Part shown: positions 33,432-44,677 of the stretch, in pieces | Position numbering within the stretch: the first letter of the stretch is position 1 | Layout: the number at the start of each line of letters is the position of its first letter | Assembly (NCBI GenBank): GCA_900772565.1 | Contig: CAAHET010000214.1 | Coordinates: 1 to 47,135, forward strand | Length of the DNA stretch: 47,135 nucleotides | Reading direction: 5' to 3' | Source: an uncultured Faecalibacterium sp. | GTDB taxonomy: Bacteria; Bacillota; Clostridia; Oscillospirales; Ruminococcaceae | Notes under the pieces: model-generated | Told to the model about the DNA's origin: nothing | What the model saw: only the letters and a program-made list of their open reading frames with translations | Database searches by the model: none | Position numbers and translations under genes: made by a program

Positions 33432-33457
33432 GTATCTATCATGTGTGGAGGTGCGCT

Positions 33458-34210
33458 ATGTCTATTGTTATACGTGGATGTCATATCGGTGATGGCAGAC
33501 AAAAAGTCATAATTCCAATCGTTGAAACAACAGAATCAAAGATTTTAGAACGCGCATTTGAGTTTTCAAGGCTTCGCATTGACTGTGTGGAGTGGCGTGT
33601 TGATTGGTTTGAACAGTGCAGAGATGCACATTCTGTGGTATCTTGCCTGCAAAAGCTTCGTGTAGCATTAAAGGACAAGCTCTTATTAGTGACGTTTCGC
33701 ACTAAAGATGAAGGTGGAGAAAAGTCCTTAACGCATCAAGAGTATCTGGACTTCATCAACACTGTAATAGATACCGATTGTGCAGACCTTATTGACATCG
33801 AGTTCTTTACCGTTGGAAATGACATTCGTAGGCTGATAGATAATGCGCACTCTTCAGGAGCTGTAGTTGTGTGTTCAAGCCATGATTTTCAAAAGACACC
33901 TGATAAAAGTGAACTCGTTTCGCGTATGGTTAAGATGCAGCAGGTTGGAGCTGATTTACCGAAAGTGGCGGTTATGCCGCACGATAATACAGATGTGTTG
34001 ACTCTACTATCTGCTACTATCGAAATGAATACAAAATATTTTGCCACTCCTATTATTACAATTAGTATGGGTAAACTCGGTGTTGCCAGCAGATTGTGTG
34101 GAGGAACGTTTGGGTCTGCAATGACCTTCGCAAGCGCAGGAGATTCAAGTGCTCCCGGACAGATAAATCTCGATGTTGTAAATTTAGTTCTTGATTCAAT
34201 AACAGAATAA
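33458..34210 (+). CDS. aroD: Type I 3-dehydroquinate dehydratase on the element
   Basis: 250 residues from the ATG at 33458 (TGGAGGT upstream); the frame start at 33443 is not supported. Converts 3-dehydroquinate to 3-dehydroshikimate in the shikimate pathway by a Schiff base. The family residues are all there: EWR in DCVEWRVDWF, His in CSSHDFQKTP, the Schiff-base Lys in LPKVAVMP, the Arg/Ser loop in SMGKLGVASRLCGGTFGSAMTFA and the lid SAPGQI. It is AT-rich like the element, has its own promoter and terminator and lies next to attR, which is the usual place for lysogenic-conversion cargo. Confidence 0.95.
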   Translation: MSIVIRGCHIGDGRQKVIIPIVETTESKILERAFEFSRLRIDCVEWRVDWFEQCRDAHSVVSCLQKLRVALKDKLLLVTFRTKDEGGEKSLTHQEYLDFINTVIDTDCADLIDIEFFTVGNDIRRLIDNAHSSGAVVVCSSHDFQKTPDKSELVSRMVKMQQVGADLPKVAVMPHDNTDVLTLLSATIEMNTKYFATPIITISMGKLGVASRLCGGTFGSAMTFASAGDSSAPGQINLDVVNLVLDSITE

Positions 34211-34215
34211 AACGA

Positions 34216-34258
34216 ATGGGGTATCAATCCTTAATTGGACTGATACCCCATTTTTTAG
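34216..34258 (+). terminator. Intrinsic terminator of aroD
   Basis: GGGGTATCA pairs with TGATACCCC across 15 bases and is followed by ATTTTTT. From here to attR (34259-34496) no gene is seen apart from the arm sites. Confidence 0.85.
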
Positions 34259-34429
34259 CGTTTTAATTTTATAACAAAAGGCGCTGAAGAGTATCCAGAC
34301 GCCTTGGGTTCAAATGCGATTTTCAATTTTATACGTCGTTTGTGTGAGTCACGATTGTCACATCAAAGCTCTTTGGTTTAAGACTCAAAATCGGATTCGA
34401 CGATTATGCTTTATGGCACAATTTTCAGA

Positions 34430-34452
34430 ATTGGTGTAGTAGTGGTGTAGTA
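34430..34452 (+). repeat. Right arm-type integrase sites
   Basis: ATTGGTGTAGTA (34430-34441) directly followed by GTGGTGTAGTA (34442-34452), the same orientation as the left pair. Confidence 0.75.
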
Positions 34453-34496
34453 AGTGCAATTTTAGTGTTTTTTATTTACGATTTAGCGTTATTATT

Positions 34497-34524
34497 TGAA
34501 AAATCAAGGGGTTTTGCAATTTTT
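34497..34524 (+). repeat. attR core
   Basis: Second copy of the 28-base repeat of 20477-20504 with one substitution (G at position 13). Host-like GC-rich sequence begins about 30 bases later. Confidence 0.9.
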
Positions 34525-34570
34525 CTTTGTTAAGAATTTATGACACCACAAAATCGCACCCAGCCACGCA

Positions 34571-34610
34571 AAAAAGCGGCGCATCCTTGACAGGACGCGC
34601 CGCCTTTTTT
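34571..34610. terminator. Bidirectional terminator-like hairpin at the host junction
   Basis: GCGGCGC (34576-34582) pairs with GCGCCGC (34597-34603), flanked by A and T runs on both sides. Confidence 0.7.
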
Positions 34611-34670
34611 ATACTTATAGCGCATTGCAAAAACACAGCTGCCGCACTTTGCGGCAGAACGGAGGATACT

Positions 34671-35747
34671 GTGACAGACAAAAAGCTGATCTCATCTTTA
34701 CAGGGACTGCGGGCAGTCGCATTTTTGTGCGTGGTCATCTCCCATTGCGGGGCCCCGTGGCTAGGGCCGTGGGCGATTTCAGTATTTGTAGCGCTGTCCG
34801 GTTTTCTGATGGTCTGCAACTATTACGACCGTCCCCGCACAGCACCGGGGCTGCGGTCTGCCATAGCCTTTTCTCTTAAAAAAATACGCCGGCTGTATCC
34901 GCTGCACCTTATTATGATGGCTGCTGCCCTGTTATTTGTGCTGAAAGGACTTCTGGCGCAGCCCTCTGCCCGCGGGGTTCTTTCTTGTGCAGCGCAGCTT
35001 GTGGTGAGCATTTTTTTGCTGCAAACATGGGTCCCCTCCAGCCGTTTCTGGTTCTGTCTAAACGGGGTGGCGTGGTATCTTTCGGTGCAATCTTTTCTAT
35101 ATGCCATTTTCCCCCCGCTTCTCGCCGTGCTGAAAAAGACCGATGCCCGCAGACTGCGCTGCATTGCCGCAGCGGTCTTCTGCGCACAGTGCCTTTTCTC
35201 CTTTGCAATTTGGAAAGCCGGACTCAGCGGAATGGCTGCCTTTTACCTGACCTATCTGTGTCCGCTTTTCCGGGCAGGCGATTTTACCATCAGCTGCTGT
35301 ATGGGCTGCCTTTACCGCAGCCGCAAGCAGGAGAGTTCCCTGCCGGGTGGTGCTTTCTCCCTGCTGGAGCTTGCCGCTGTACTGCTTGCGGGCGGCAGCC
35401 TTTTTATCGCCGCCAAGCAGGTGGGGGTTCTGGGCGCGGTGGCCTTCCGGTACAACGTGCTGTTCACGCCCTCTGCGGTGCTGCTGGTCTGGCTGCTCGC
35501 CGTGGGCAAAGGGTACATTTCCCGGCTGCTTTCCGCAAAGCCGTTTTTGTGGCTGGCAGAGCTCTCCCCTTACGGTTTTCTGATCCATCAGGTACTGATC
35601 CGGTATATGGAGTGGTTTGCGGATAAGCTTAGCCTTACGGTGCAGCCTGTGGTCTGGACCCTGACTGTATTTTTGATTACGATTTGTCTAAGCAATCTTT
35701 GGTGTTGTATAACAAGAGTTAACAGAGGGAACGCAAAGAGCCAATGA
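34671..35747 (+). CDS. Acyltransferase 3 (OafA/YrhL-like) membrane protein
   Basis: 358 residues from a GTG with GGAGGA five bases before; the frame upstream of it is not coding. LQGLRAVAFLCVVISHCG is the family's first helix with the R/H active-site region, and SVFVALSGFLMV the second. About ten membrane helices follow. Members transfer acyl groups from cytoplasmic donors to cell-surface or secreted sugars. It is the first host gene right of the element and ends 17 bases from the convergent rhomboid gene. Confidence 0.85.
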   Translation: MTDKKLISSLQGLRAVAFLCVVISHCGAPWLGPWAISVFVALSGFLMVCNYYDRPRTAPGLRSAIAFSLKKIRRLYPLHLIMMAAALLFVLKGLLAQPSARGVLSCAAQLVVSIFLLQTWVPSSRFWFCLNGVAWYLSVQSFLYAIFPPLLAVLKKTDARRLRCIAAAVFCAQCLFSFAIWKAGLSGMAAFYLTYLCPLFRAGDFTISCCMGCLYRSRKQESSLPGGAFSLLELAAVLLAGGSLFIAAKQVGVLGAVAFRYNVLFTPSAVLLVWLLAVGKGYISRLLSAKPFLWLAELSPYGFLIHQVLIRYMEWFADKLSLTVQPVVWTLTVFLITICLSNLWCCITRVNRGNAKSQ

Positions 35748-35763
35748 TAGAGCTGTTTTTCAT

Positions 35764-36315
35764 TTACCTGCGGCTGCGCGCCGGGCGGCGGTGGAGGGCG
35801 CAGTAATAGCCGAAGGCCGTACCGCACAAACCGCCCACGATGTGCATAAAGTTTGCCACGTTATCGTGCACAAAGATGATATCATACACCTGCTGGCCGA
35901 AATACAGCGCCGCTACCAGCAGCATGGTGACCGGGATGCCGCCGGAAAAGCCCGCCAGCGAGGAGAGCATGATGAGCATGAACACGATGCCGGACGCACC
36001 CAGCAGCCCCGTGTGGGGGAACAGGATGCATTGCAGCACACCGGTGACCAACGCGGTGAACAAAATGCCCTTGAGCAGCGGGATGCTGCCGTATTTTTCC
36101 TCCATGGGCGGGCCCACCACCAACAGCAGCAGCATATTATTGAGAAAATGCTCCCAGTTTGCATGGCCCAGCACATGACCGAACAGCCGGATGTAGCCCA
36201 GCGGGTCCCGCCAAGAGGAGCGGTACACGCAGAACAGGTTCATGGTGCTCCAGCCGTTCGTCCAGCCGTCTGCCAGCAGCACCAGCATGGACAGCAGAAA
36301 AAAGGTAAGGATCAC
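35764..36315 (-). CDS. Rhomboid family intramembrane serine protease
   Basis: 183 residues from a GTG at 36315. GHANWEHFLNNMLLLLVVGP is the rhomboid helix-2 signature, the catalytic Ser is in LGASGIVFM and the His in NFMHIVGGLCGTAFGY. Six membrane helices are present. The frame stays open upstream to a CTG at 36366 and reads a basic stretch FTKKSKLKLELQYNSPV that looks native, so the true start is probably earlier than the GTG. Substrate unknown. Confidence 0.8.
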   Translation of the reverse strand: MILTFFLLSMLVLLADGWTNGWSTMNLFCVYRSSWRDPLGYIRLFGHVLGHANWEHFLNNMLLLLVVGPPMEEKYGSIPLLKGILFTALVTGVLQCILFPHTGLLGASGIVFMLIMLSSLAGFSGGIPVTMLLVAALYFGQQVYDIIFVHDNVANFMHIVGGLCGTAFGYYCALHRRPARSRR

Positions 36316-36392
36316 AGGCGAATTATATTGGAGTTCCAGTTTCAGCTTGCTCTTTTTCGTAAACAGTCATTCCCTTCACAGTATTGCGGGCG

Positions 36393-36881
36393 TTACCCTC
36401 TGGTTTGTGCCCAGTATGCGCCCATGCTCTGGCCGGGCTGATTCGTCACCTCGTTGTTGAGGTATGCCGTAAGGCCGCAGGCCGCAGGCTGCCAGCTGAG
36501 CGCGGCTTCCACCGTGGGGTATTCCACCTCGGCGTACCAGAACGCTGTGGGCAAACCCTCATCCACATGGTTCACCTCCAGCACCGCGCCGTCCGGCAGG
36601 CGGTAGCTCCGGCGCACCTTTTTGATGAGGGGCTTACCGATGATCTTCGCCTCCAGCTGCACAAACAGGTCTTTGTCGATGCTGCGCTCGATCTCCTCCC
36701 GCGCCAAGCCCCCTGCGGACTTGAAGCAGAGAATGTAATCGGTGCTGCCGCCGGTCAGCGCTTCCTCCCGAATGCGCACCGTGGGCTGCACGCTGATATA
36801 GCCCTGCCGCATGGTGAACTCCTCCTCAAGGGGCAGCCCCTCCGGCCAGCCGGTCACCATCCATTTGCGTTCGATCTCCAT
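36393..36881 (-). CDS. CYTH-domain protein
   Basis: 162 residues from the ATG at 36881 (GGAAGAG upstream). It opens with the ExExK motif MEIERKWMV, has the RIREEALTGG strand and KKVRRSYRLPDGAVLEVNHVDE, the charged tunnel of triphosphate-tunnel enzymes. Bacterial relatives include inorganic triphosphatases and, less likely, class IV adenylate cyclases. It is divergent from the rRNA methyltransferase gene. Confidence 0.85.
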   Translation of the reverse strand: MEIERKWMVTGWPEGLPLEEEFTMRQGYISVQPTVRIREEALTGGSTDYILCFKSAGGLAREEIERSIDKDLFVQLEAKIIGKPLIKKVRRSYRLPDGAVLEVNHVDEGLPTAFWYAEVEYPTVEAALSWQPAACGLTAYLNNEVTNQPGQSMGAYWAQTRG

Positions 36882-36991
36882 AGCGTTCTCTTCCTTCTGC
36901 AAAATTTTGTATTTATTCTACCATATTTTTATGTTATGATAAAGAGCAGAACAAGCATCATTTTGCGCATTCTTAGTTGAAGGAGCATTTT

Positions 36992-38221
36992 ATGAAAAGC
37001 GAACGCACTTATCCTGTATATAAGGTCAACAAGCACGCCGAAGGTCTTTTGGTGGGCGGGCATCCATGGGTGTACGAGAACGATATTCTGGAAGTCCCCG
37101 GCACCGAGCCGGAAAACGGCACGCTGGTGGATGTGGTCAGCCCCAAGGGTGCCTATCTCGGCACCGGCTTTCTCTCGCTGCAAAGCAAGATCCGGGTGCG
37201 GCTGATCTCCCGCAACGCCAACGATACCTTTGACGCCGCCTTCTGGCGCCGCCGGGTAGAGTACGCATGGGCTTACCGCAAGACCGTGCTGGAACCTGCC
37301 GACCTTACCGCCTGCCGCTTCATCTTTGGCGAGGCGGACCAGTTCCCCGGGTTGACGGTGGACCGGTTCAACAACGTTTTGGTCACGCAGACTTTGAGCG
37401 TGGGCATGGAAAAGCTGAAACCGGTGCTCTTCCCGCTGCTGGCCGAGGTACTGCGGGCAGACGGACAGACCATCGACGGCATCTACGAGCGCAACGATGA
37501 AGCCCTGCGCGCCAAGGAGGGGCTGGAACAGAACAAGGGCTGGTTTGCCCTGCCCGGCGAGAGCCACCCGGAAACCACCCAGACCGAGATCTGCGAAAAC
37601 GGCGTCTACTACCATGTAGACTTTGAAAACGGCCAAAAGACCGGCTTTTTCCTTGACCAGAAGTATAACCGCCGGGCGGTGGCTCGCCTTGCCGCCGGTC
37701 ACACCGTGCTGGACTGCTTTACCCACACCGGCAGCTTCGCCCTGAACGCTGCCAAGGGCGGGGCTGCCCGAGTGACTGCCGCCGACATCAGCGCCGAGGC
37801 CATTGCTATGGCAAAGCGCAACGCCGACCGCAACAACCTCGACAACATGGACTTCCTCTGCGAGGACACCTTCGAGCTGCTGCCCCGGCTGGAAAAAGAG
37901 GGCAGTCCCTACGACTTTATCATTCTGGACCCTCCGGCCTTTACCAAGGCGCGCCGCACGGTGGAGAATGCCATGCGCGGCTACAAGGAGATCAACTACC
38001 GCGCCATGAAGCTGCTGCCCCGGGGCGGGTATCTGGCCACTGCCAGCTGCTCCCACTTTGCCACCGAGGAGTTGTTCATCAAGATGCTGCGCGCTGCCGC
38101 CAAGGACGCCCACCGGCAGCTGCGGCAGATCGAGGTAAAGCAGCAGGCACCGGATCATCCCATTCTGTGGGGCGTACCGGAAACGAATTACCTCAAGTTT
38201 TTCCTGTTTCAGGTCATCTGA
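36992..38221 (+). CDS. RlmI-like 23S rRNA cytosine-C5 methyltransferase
   Basis: 409 residues from the ATG at 36992 with AAGGAG before it. An N-terminal PUA domain (about 5-75, KHAEGLLVGGHPWVYENDI), a linker domain and a Rossmann SAM domain with motif I LDCFTHTGSFALNAA (about 240), FLCEDTFELL and catalytic LDPPAFTKAR are clear, as is the second Cys of TASCSHF. These enzymes modify cytosine 1962 of 23S rRNA or close sites; position is by family only. Confidence 0.9.
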   Translation: MKSERTYPVYKVNKHAEGLLVGGHPWVYENDILEVPGTEPENGTLVDVVSPKGAYLGTGFLSLQSKIRVRLISRNANDTFDAAFWRRRVEYAWAYRKTVLEPADLTACRFIFGEADQFPGLTVDRFNNVLVTQTLSVGMEKLKPVLFPLLAEVLRADGQTIDGIYERNDEALRAKEGLEQNKGWFALPGESHPETTQTEICENGVYYHVDFENGQKTGFFLDQKYNRRAVARLAAGHTVLDCFTHTGSFALNAAKGGAARVTAADISAEAIAMAKRNADRNNLDNMDFLCEDTFELLPRLEKEGSPYDFIILDPPAFTKARRTVENAMRGYKEINYRAMKLLPRGGYLATASCSHFATEELFIKMLRAAAKDAHRQLRQIEVKQQAPDHPILWGVPETNYLKFFLFQVI

Positions 38222-38374
38222 CGCCTTTATAATAAGAACAGCTGCTGCGCGCTGCGCACATTCCAGCTGGAAAAGGCCGTCCTGAAAGGGGCTTTTCTCC
38301 CGTAAAAGTCATACCAATCGCGGTTGTTCCAAAAATACGGGATCGTGTTTGTACAGAATCGTCAGTTTTGTCAA

Positions 38375-38403
38375 TTGCCTTTTTTGCCTGCAACGACTAT
38401 AAT
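38375..38403 (+). promoter_or_regulatory. Promoter of glnN
   Basis: TTGCCT (38375-38380), 17 bases, TATAAT (38398-38403). Predicted start near 38410. The stretch 38222-38374 holds nothing else I can support. Confidence 0.6.
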
Positions 38404-38414
38404 CTTAGCCATAG

Positions 38415-38464
38415 ACAGCAACGGCGCTGTGGGTCACCTCCTGACTCGCAGCGCCGTTTTTGTT
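38415..38464 (+). promoter_or_regulatory. glnN leader: hexaloop hairpin overlapping an intrinsic terminator
   Basis: ACAGC-AACGGC-GCTGT (38415-38430) is a hairpin with a six-base loop having A at 1 and G at 4, the ANTAR-protein recognition loop. Its bases 38420-38429 are also the 5' arm of a terminator (pairing with 38449-38458, then TTTTTGTT), so the two cannot form together. An ANTAR regulator is encoded 3.6 kb downstream. The usual first hairpin P1 is not seen. Confidence 0.6.
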
Positions 38465-38548
38465 AAGATGTAAGCAAGCTTTGGGCTTCTGCATTGCGGC
38501 AGACCCAAAGCGAAAGAAAAAAGTAAGATCAAGTAAGGAGTAGGATTT

Positions 38549-40636
<2,088 letters not shown>

Positions 40637-40719
40637 TCTTCTCACACCAGCGTAAAAAAATAAGCATCCGCCGGCTGCCGGATCAATTAGCCATTCTCCT
40701 TTTCCTATTTCTTACACCA

Positions 40720-40766
40720 GCCCAAAGACCTGCTCCCTTTTTGAGGGCAGGCCTTTGGGCGTTTTA
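40720..40766 (+). terminator. Intrinsic terminator between glnN and glnA
   Basis: GCCCAAAG (40720-40727) pairs with CTTTGGGC (40753-40760), with an inner CCTGC/GCAGG stem, then GTTTTATTT. It lies 33 bases before the glnA start, so it could serve glnN termination or glnA attenuation. Confidence 0.8.
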
Positions 40767-40798
40767 TTTGAAATGCAGTTTTTGTAAGGGGGTTATTT

Positions 40799-42118
40799 AT
40801 GAGCTATTCCACCCAACAGGATATTCTGGATTTTGTGGAGGACAACAACGTCAAATTTGTGCGCTTTGCCTTCTGCGATATCTTTGGCACCCAGAAGAAC
40901 ATTGCCGTGCTGGCCAGCAACCTGTCCAAGGCACTGGAAGAGGGCGTGTGCTTTGACGGCAGCTCCATTGCGGGCTTTATGCACGTTGAGGAAAGTGACC
41001 TTGTGCTGCGGCCGGATCTTTCCACCGTGACCATCCTGCCGTGGCGTCCCACCGAGGGCCGAGTGATGCAGTTCTTCTGCGATGTGGAAAAGCCGGACGG
41101 CGCATCCTTTGGCGGCAACTGCCGGGGCTTTTTGCGGGATGTGAACCGCAAGTTCAAAAAGCTGGGACTTACCTGCAACGTGGGTACCGAGTGCGAGTTC
41201 TATCTGTTTGAAAAGGACGACCGCGGCCGTCCCACCTGCATCCCCATTGACTTTGGCGGATATTTTGACGTTGCGCCGCTCGATGCAGGCGAAAACCTGC
41301 GCCGGGATATCTGCCTGACCATGGAGCAGATGGGCATGGCACCCCAGCACAGCCACCACGAGAGCGGCAACGGCCAGAACGAGATCGACTGCCGCTACGC
41401 AGGGCCGCTGAAAACCGCCGACAACGTAATGACCTTTAAGCAGATCGTCCGTGCCATTGCCATGCGCAACGGCCTGCACGCCAGCTTTCTGCCCAAGCCC
41501 CTGCCCCAGCAGGCCGGCAGCGGGCTGCACATCAACCTCTCGCTTTACATGGACGGCAAAAACCTGTTTGAGGGCGATATTGCCCCGGACAGCGTAGCAG
41601 GCAGCTTTATGGCCGGTGTGCTGGCACACAGCCGGGAACTGACCGTGTTCACCAATCCCCTGCCCAACAGCTACCAGCGCTTTGGCTGTGACGAAGCGCC
41701 CCGCTATGTGAGCTGGAGCCGCCAGAACCGCAGCCAGCTGGTGCGCATCCCCATGGTCAAGGGCGACAGCTGCCGCATGGAGCTGCGCAGCCCGGACCCC
41801 GCCTGCAACCCGTATCTGGCCATTGGCCTTGTGCTGGCCGCCGGACTGGACGGCATTGAAAAGCGCATGGTGTTGCAGCCGCCGGTGAACCGCAACCTGT
41901 TCGACGCTGCCGAAGCCGAAGGACTGGGTCTTGAGACCCTGCCCGCCACCCTTGAGGAGGCGGTACAGATAGCCGAGGAGAGCGAGTTTTTGCGCAAGGT
42001 GCTGCCGGAGGGGCTTTCTAAGCGCTATTTCTCAGAGGAACTCAAGCGCTGCGCCGCATTGCGGAATGCGCCTGACCGAGCCGAGCACGAGCGCGTCTAC
42101 TATTTTAACGCCATCTGA
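40799..42118 (+). CDS. glnA: Glutamine synthetase type I (alpha)
   Basis: 439 residues, short GSI-alpha form without the adenylylation loop. VKFVRFAFCDIFGTQKN, the DGSSI motif (FDGSSIAGF), GTECEFYLF, KPLPQQAGSGLHINLSL and NRSQLVRIP are the usual active-site segments. The ribosome site is AAGGGGG. Second GS isozyme of the locus; feedback and GlnR control are usual for the family but no GlnR box is seen. The ANTAR regulator follows 33 bases later. Confidence 0.96.
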   Translation: MSYSTQQDILDFVEDNNVKFVRFAFCDIFGTQKNIAVLASNLSKALEEGVCFDGSSIAGFMHVEESDLVLRPDLSTVTILPWRPTEGRVMQFFCDVEKPDGASFGGNCRGFLRDVNRKFKKLGLTCNVGTECEFYLFEKDDRGRPTCIPIDFGGYFDVAPLDAGENLRRDICLTMEQMGMAPQHSHHESGNGQNEIDCRYAGPLKTADNVMTFKQIVRAIAMRNGLHASFLPKPLPQQAGSGLHINLSLYMDGKNLFEGDIAPDSVAGSFMAGVLAHSRELTVFTNPLPNSYQRFGCDEAPRYVSWSRQNRSQLVRIPMVKGDSCRMELRSPDPACNPYLAIGLVLAAGLDGIEKRMVLQPPVNRNLFDAAEAEGLGLETLPATLEEAVQIAEESEFLRKVLPEGLSKRYFSEELKRCAALRNAPDRAEHERVYYFNAI

Positions 42119-42151
42119 TCCCTGCCAGCGCAGGAGAAAGGAGTGCGGAAA

Positions 42152-42730
42152 ATGGGACGCGCACTGATCGTAAGCGCCGGTGCCAACTCCAACGAATATA
42201 TTGCCGCGCGGCTGTCCGAGATAGGCTACAGCCGCCCGGTGATCATTCCCAGCGGAGCCGAGGCGCGGCGCAGAATGTCGGAATCTGATTTTGAGTTGAT
42301 CGTGGTCAACGCTCCCCTGCCCGATGAGTTCGGGCACGAATTGTGCATTACCGCTGTGGAGCAGACCGATGCCGGTGTGGTCTTTCTGGTAAAGGCAGCA
42401 CAGGCCGAGCAGTTGCTTGCTCCCCTGAACGAGCAGGGGGTGCTGCTGCTGAGCAAGCCCTTCACCACCCCGTTGTTTTTGCAGGCCATGCACATGGCGG
42501 CTGCGGGCAACCACCGCCTGCAGCGTCTGCGGCAGGAGAACGCCCGCCTACAGGACAAGATCGGGCAGCTGCGGCTGATCAGCCGGGCAAAGTGCTGTCT
42601 GGTAGAGCACGCCCACATGACCGAGGCCGAGGCGCACCGCTACCTTGAAAAACAGGCCATGGATACCCGCCGCGACCGCGCCGAGGTGGCGCAGGAGGTG
42701 CTGGAAGAGTACGCTGACAGAAGCGAATGA
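42152..42730 (+). CDS. ANTAR-domain response regulator
   Basis: 192 residues from the ATG at 42152 (AAAGGAG before it; a GTG at 42143 overlaps that site). An N-terminal receiver-like domain (about 1-115, FELIVVNAPLPDEFG with Asn where the phospho-Asp is usual) joins a coiled coil and a C-terminal ANTAR domain (about 135-190, ISRAKCCLVEHAHMTEAEAH and RYLEKQAMD). ANTAR proteins bind hexaloop RNA hairpins and prevent termination. Linked to glnA and with a matching hairpin in the glnN leader, it is the likely nitrogen antiterminator. The missing phospho-acceptor suggests control by another signal. Confidence 0.88.
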   Translation: MGRALIVSAGANSNEYIAARLSEIGYSRPVIIPSGAEARRRMSESDFELIVVNAPLPDEFGHELCITAVEQTDAGVVFLVKAAQAEQLLAPLNEQGVLLLSKPFTTPLFLQAMHMAAAGNHRLQRLRQENARLQDKIGQLRLISRAKCCLVEHAHMTEAEAHRYLEKQAMDTRRDRAEVAQEVLEEYADRSE

Positions 42731-42829
42731 GAAACAGGGCTTCGCCCCGCACCCGCAGAGAAAAGGGTGCACCGGGAGCGGGCCTTTTATGGGAGAGTTT
42801 TATTTTACGACAGAGGAAGGTATATTTTT

Positions 42830-44461
<1,632 letters not shown>

Positions 44462-44476
44462 CAGCATAATATAATG

Positions 44477-44518
44477 GCAAGGCCGCAGCACAAATACCGT
44501 GCTGCGGCCTTGCTTTAC
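44477..44518 (+). terminator. Intrinsic terminator of pyrG
   Basis: Perfect 15-bp stem (44477-44491 with 44499-44513) then TTTACTTT. Confidence 0.88.
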
Positions 44519-44528
44519 TTTATAGTTC

Positions 44529-44568
44529 GCGTTTGAAGTGCTCTGCGGAGCACTTCAAACGCTTTTTT
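44529..44568 (+). terminator. Second perfect hairpin terminator
   Basis: A 15-bp perfect stem (44529-44543 with 44548-44562), TGCG loop, then TTTTTT; a back-up of the pyrG terminator. Confidence 0.85.
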
Positions 44569-44623
44569 CACGGGATGGGTCGTAAAGGGAAACAGCAGCC
44601 GCTTTTTCTCCATCGTGAAAATG

Positions 44624-44662
44624 GGACACCGGCGCATCCGCAAACGCACTGGTGTCCCGTAT
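44624..44662. terminator. Terminator of the diguanylate cyclase gene
   Basis: GGGACACC pairs with GGTGTCCC around a 20-base loop; on the minus strand it is followed by ATTTTC. It lies 16 bases after the stop at 44678. Confidence 0.65.
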
Positions 44663-44677
44663 TTCTAATTATTGCTT

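Larger units (their letters stand above)
20477..34524. mobile_element. Degraded prophage-like integrated element, about 14 kb
   Basis: AT-rich block between near-identical 28-bp repeats, with integrase and excisionase at the left end and phage late-gene fragments to the right. Gene order (integrase, small early genes, tape measure, tail fibre, lysin, cargo aroD, attR) follows a temperate siphophage, but terminase, portal, capsid, replication and repressor genes are missing. At least three deletion joints are visible (near 25,205; 33,128; 33,276). It is therefore a remnant that may still be excisable. Base composition differs sharply from both flanks. Confidence 0.88.

Noticed and set aside
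36929..38158. Minus-strand frame of 409 codons opposite the rRNA methyltransferase
   Set aside because: Shadow; no start signal and no domain.
40640..40798. ANTAR target in the glnN-glnA gap
   Set aside because: The terminator is clear but no hairpin with an A1/G4 hexaloop overlaps it.
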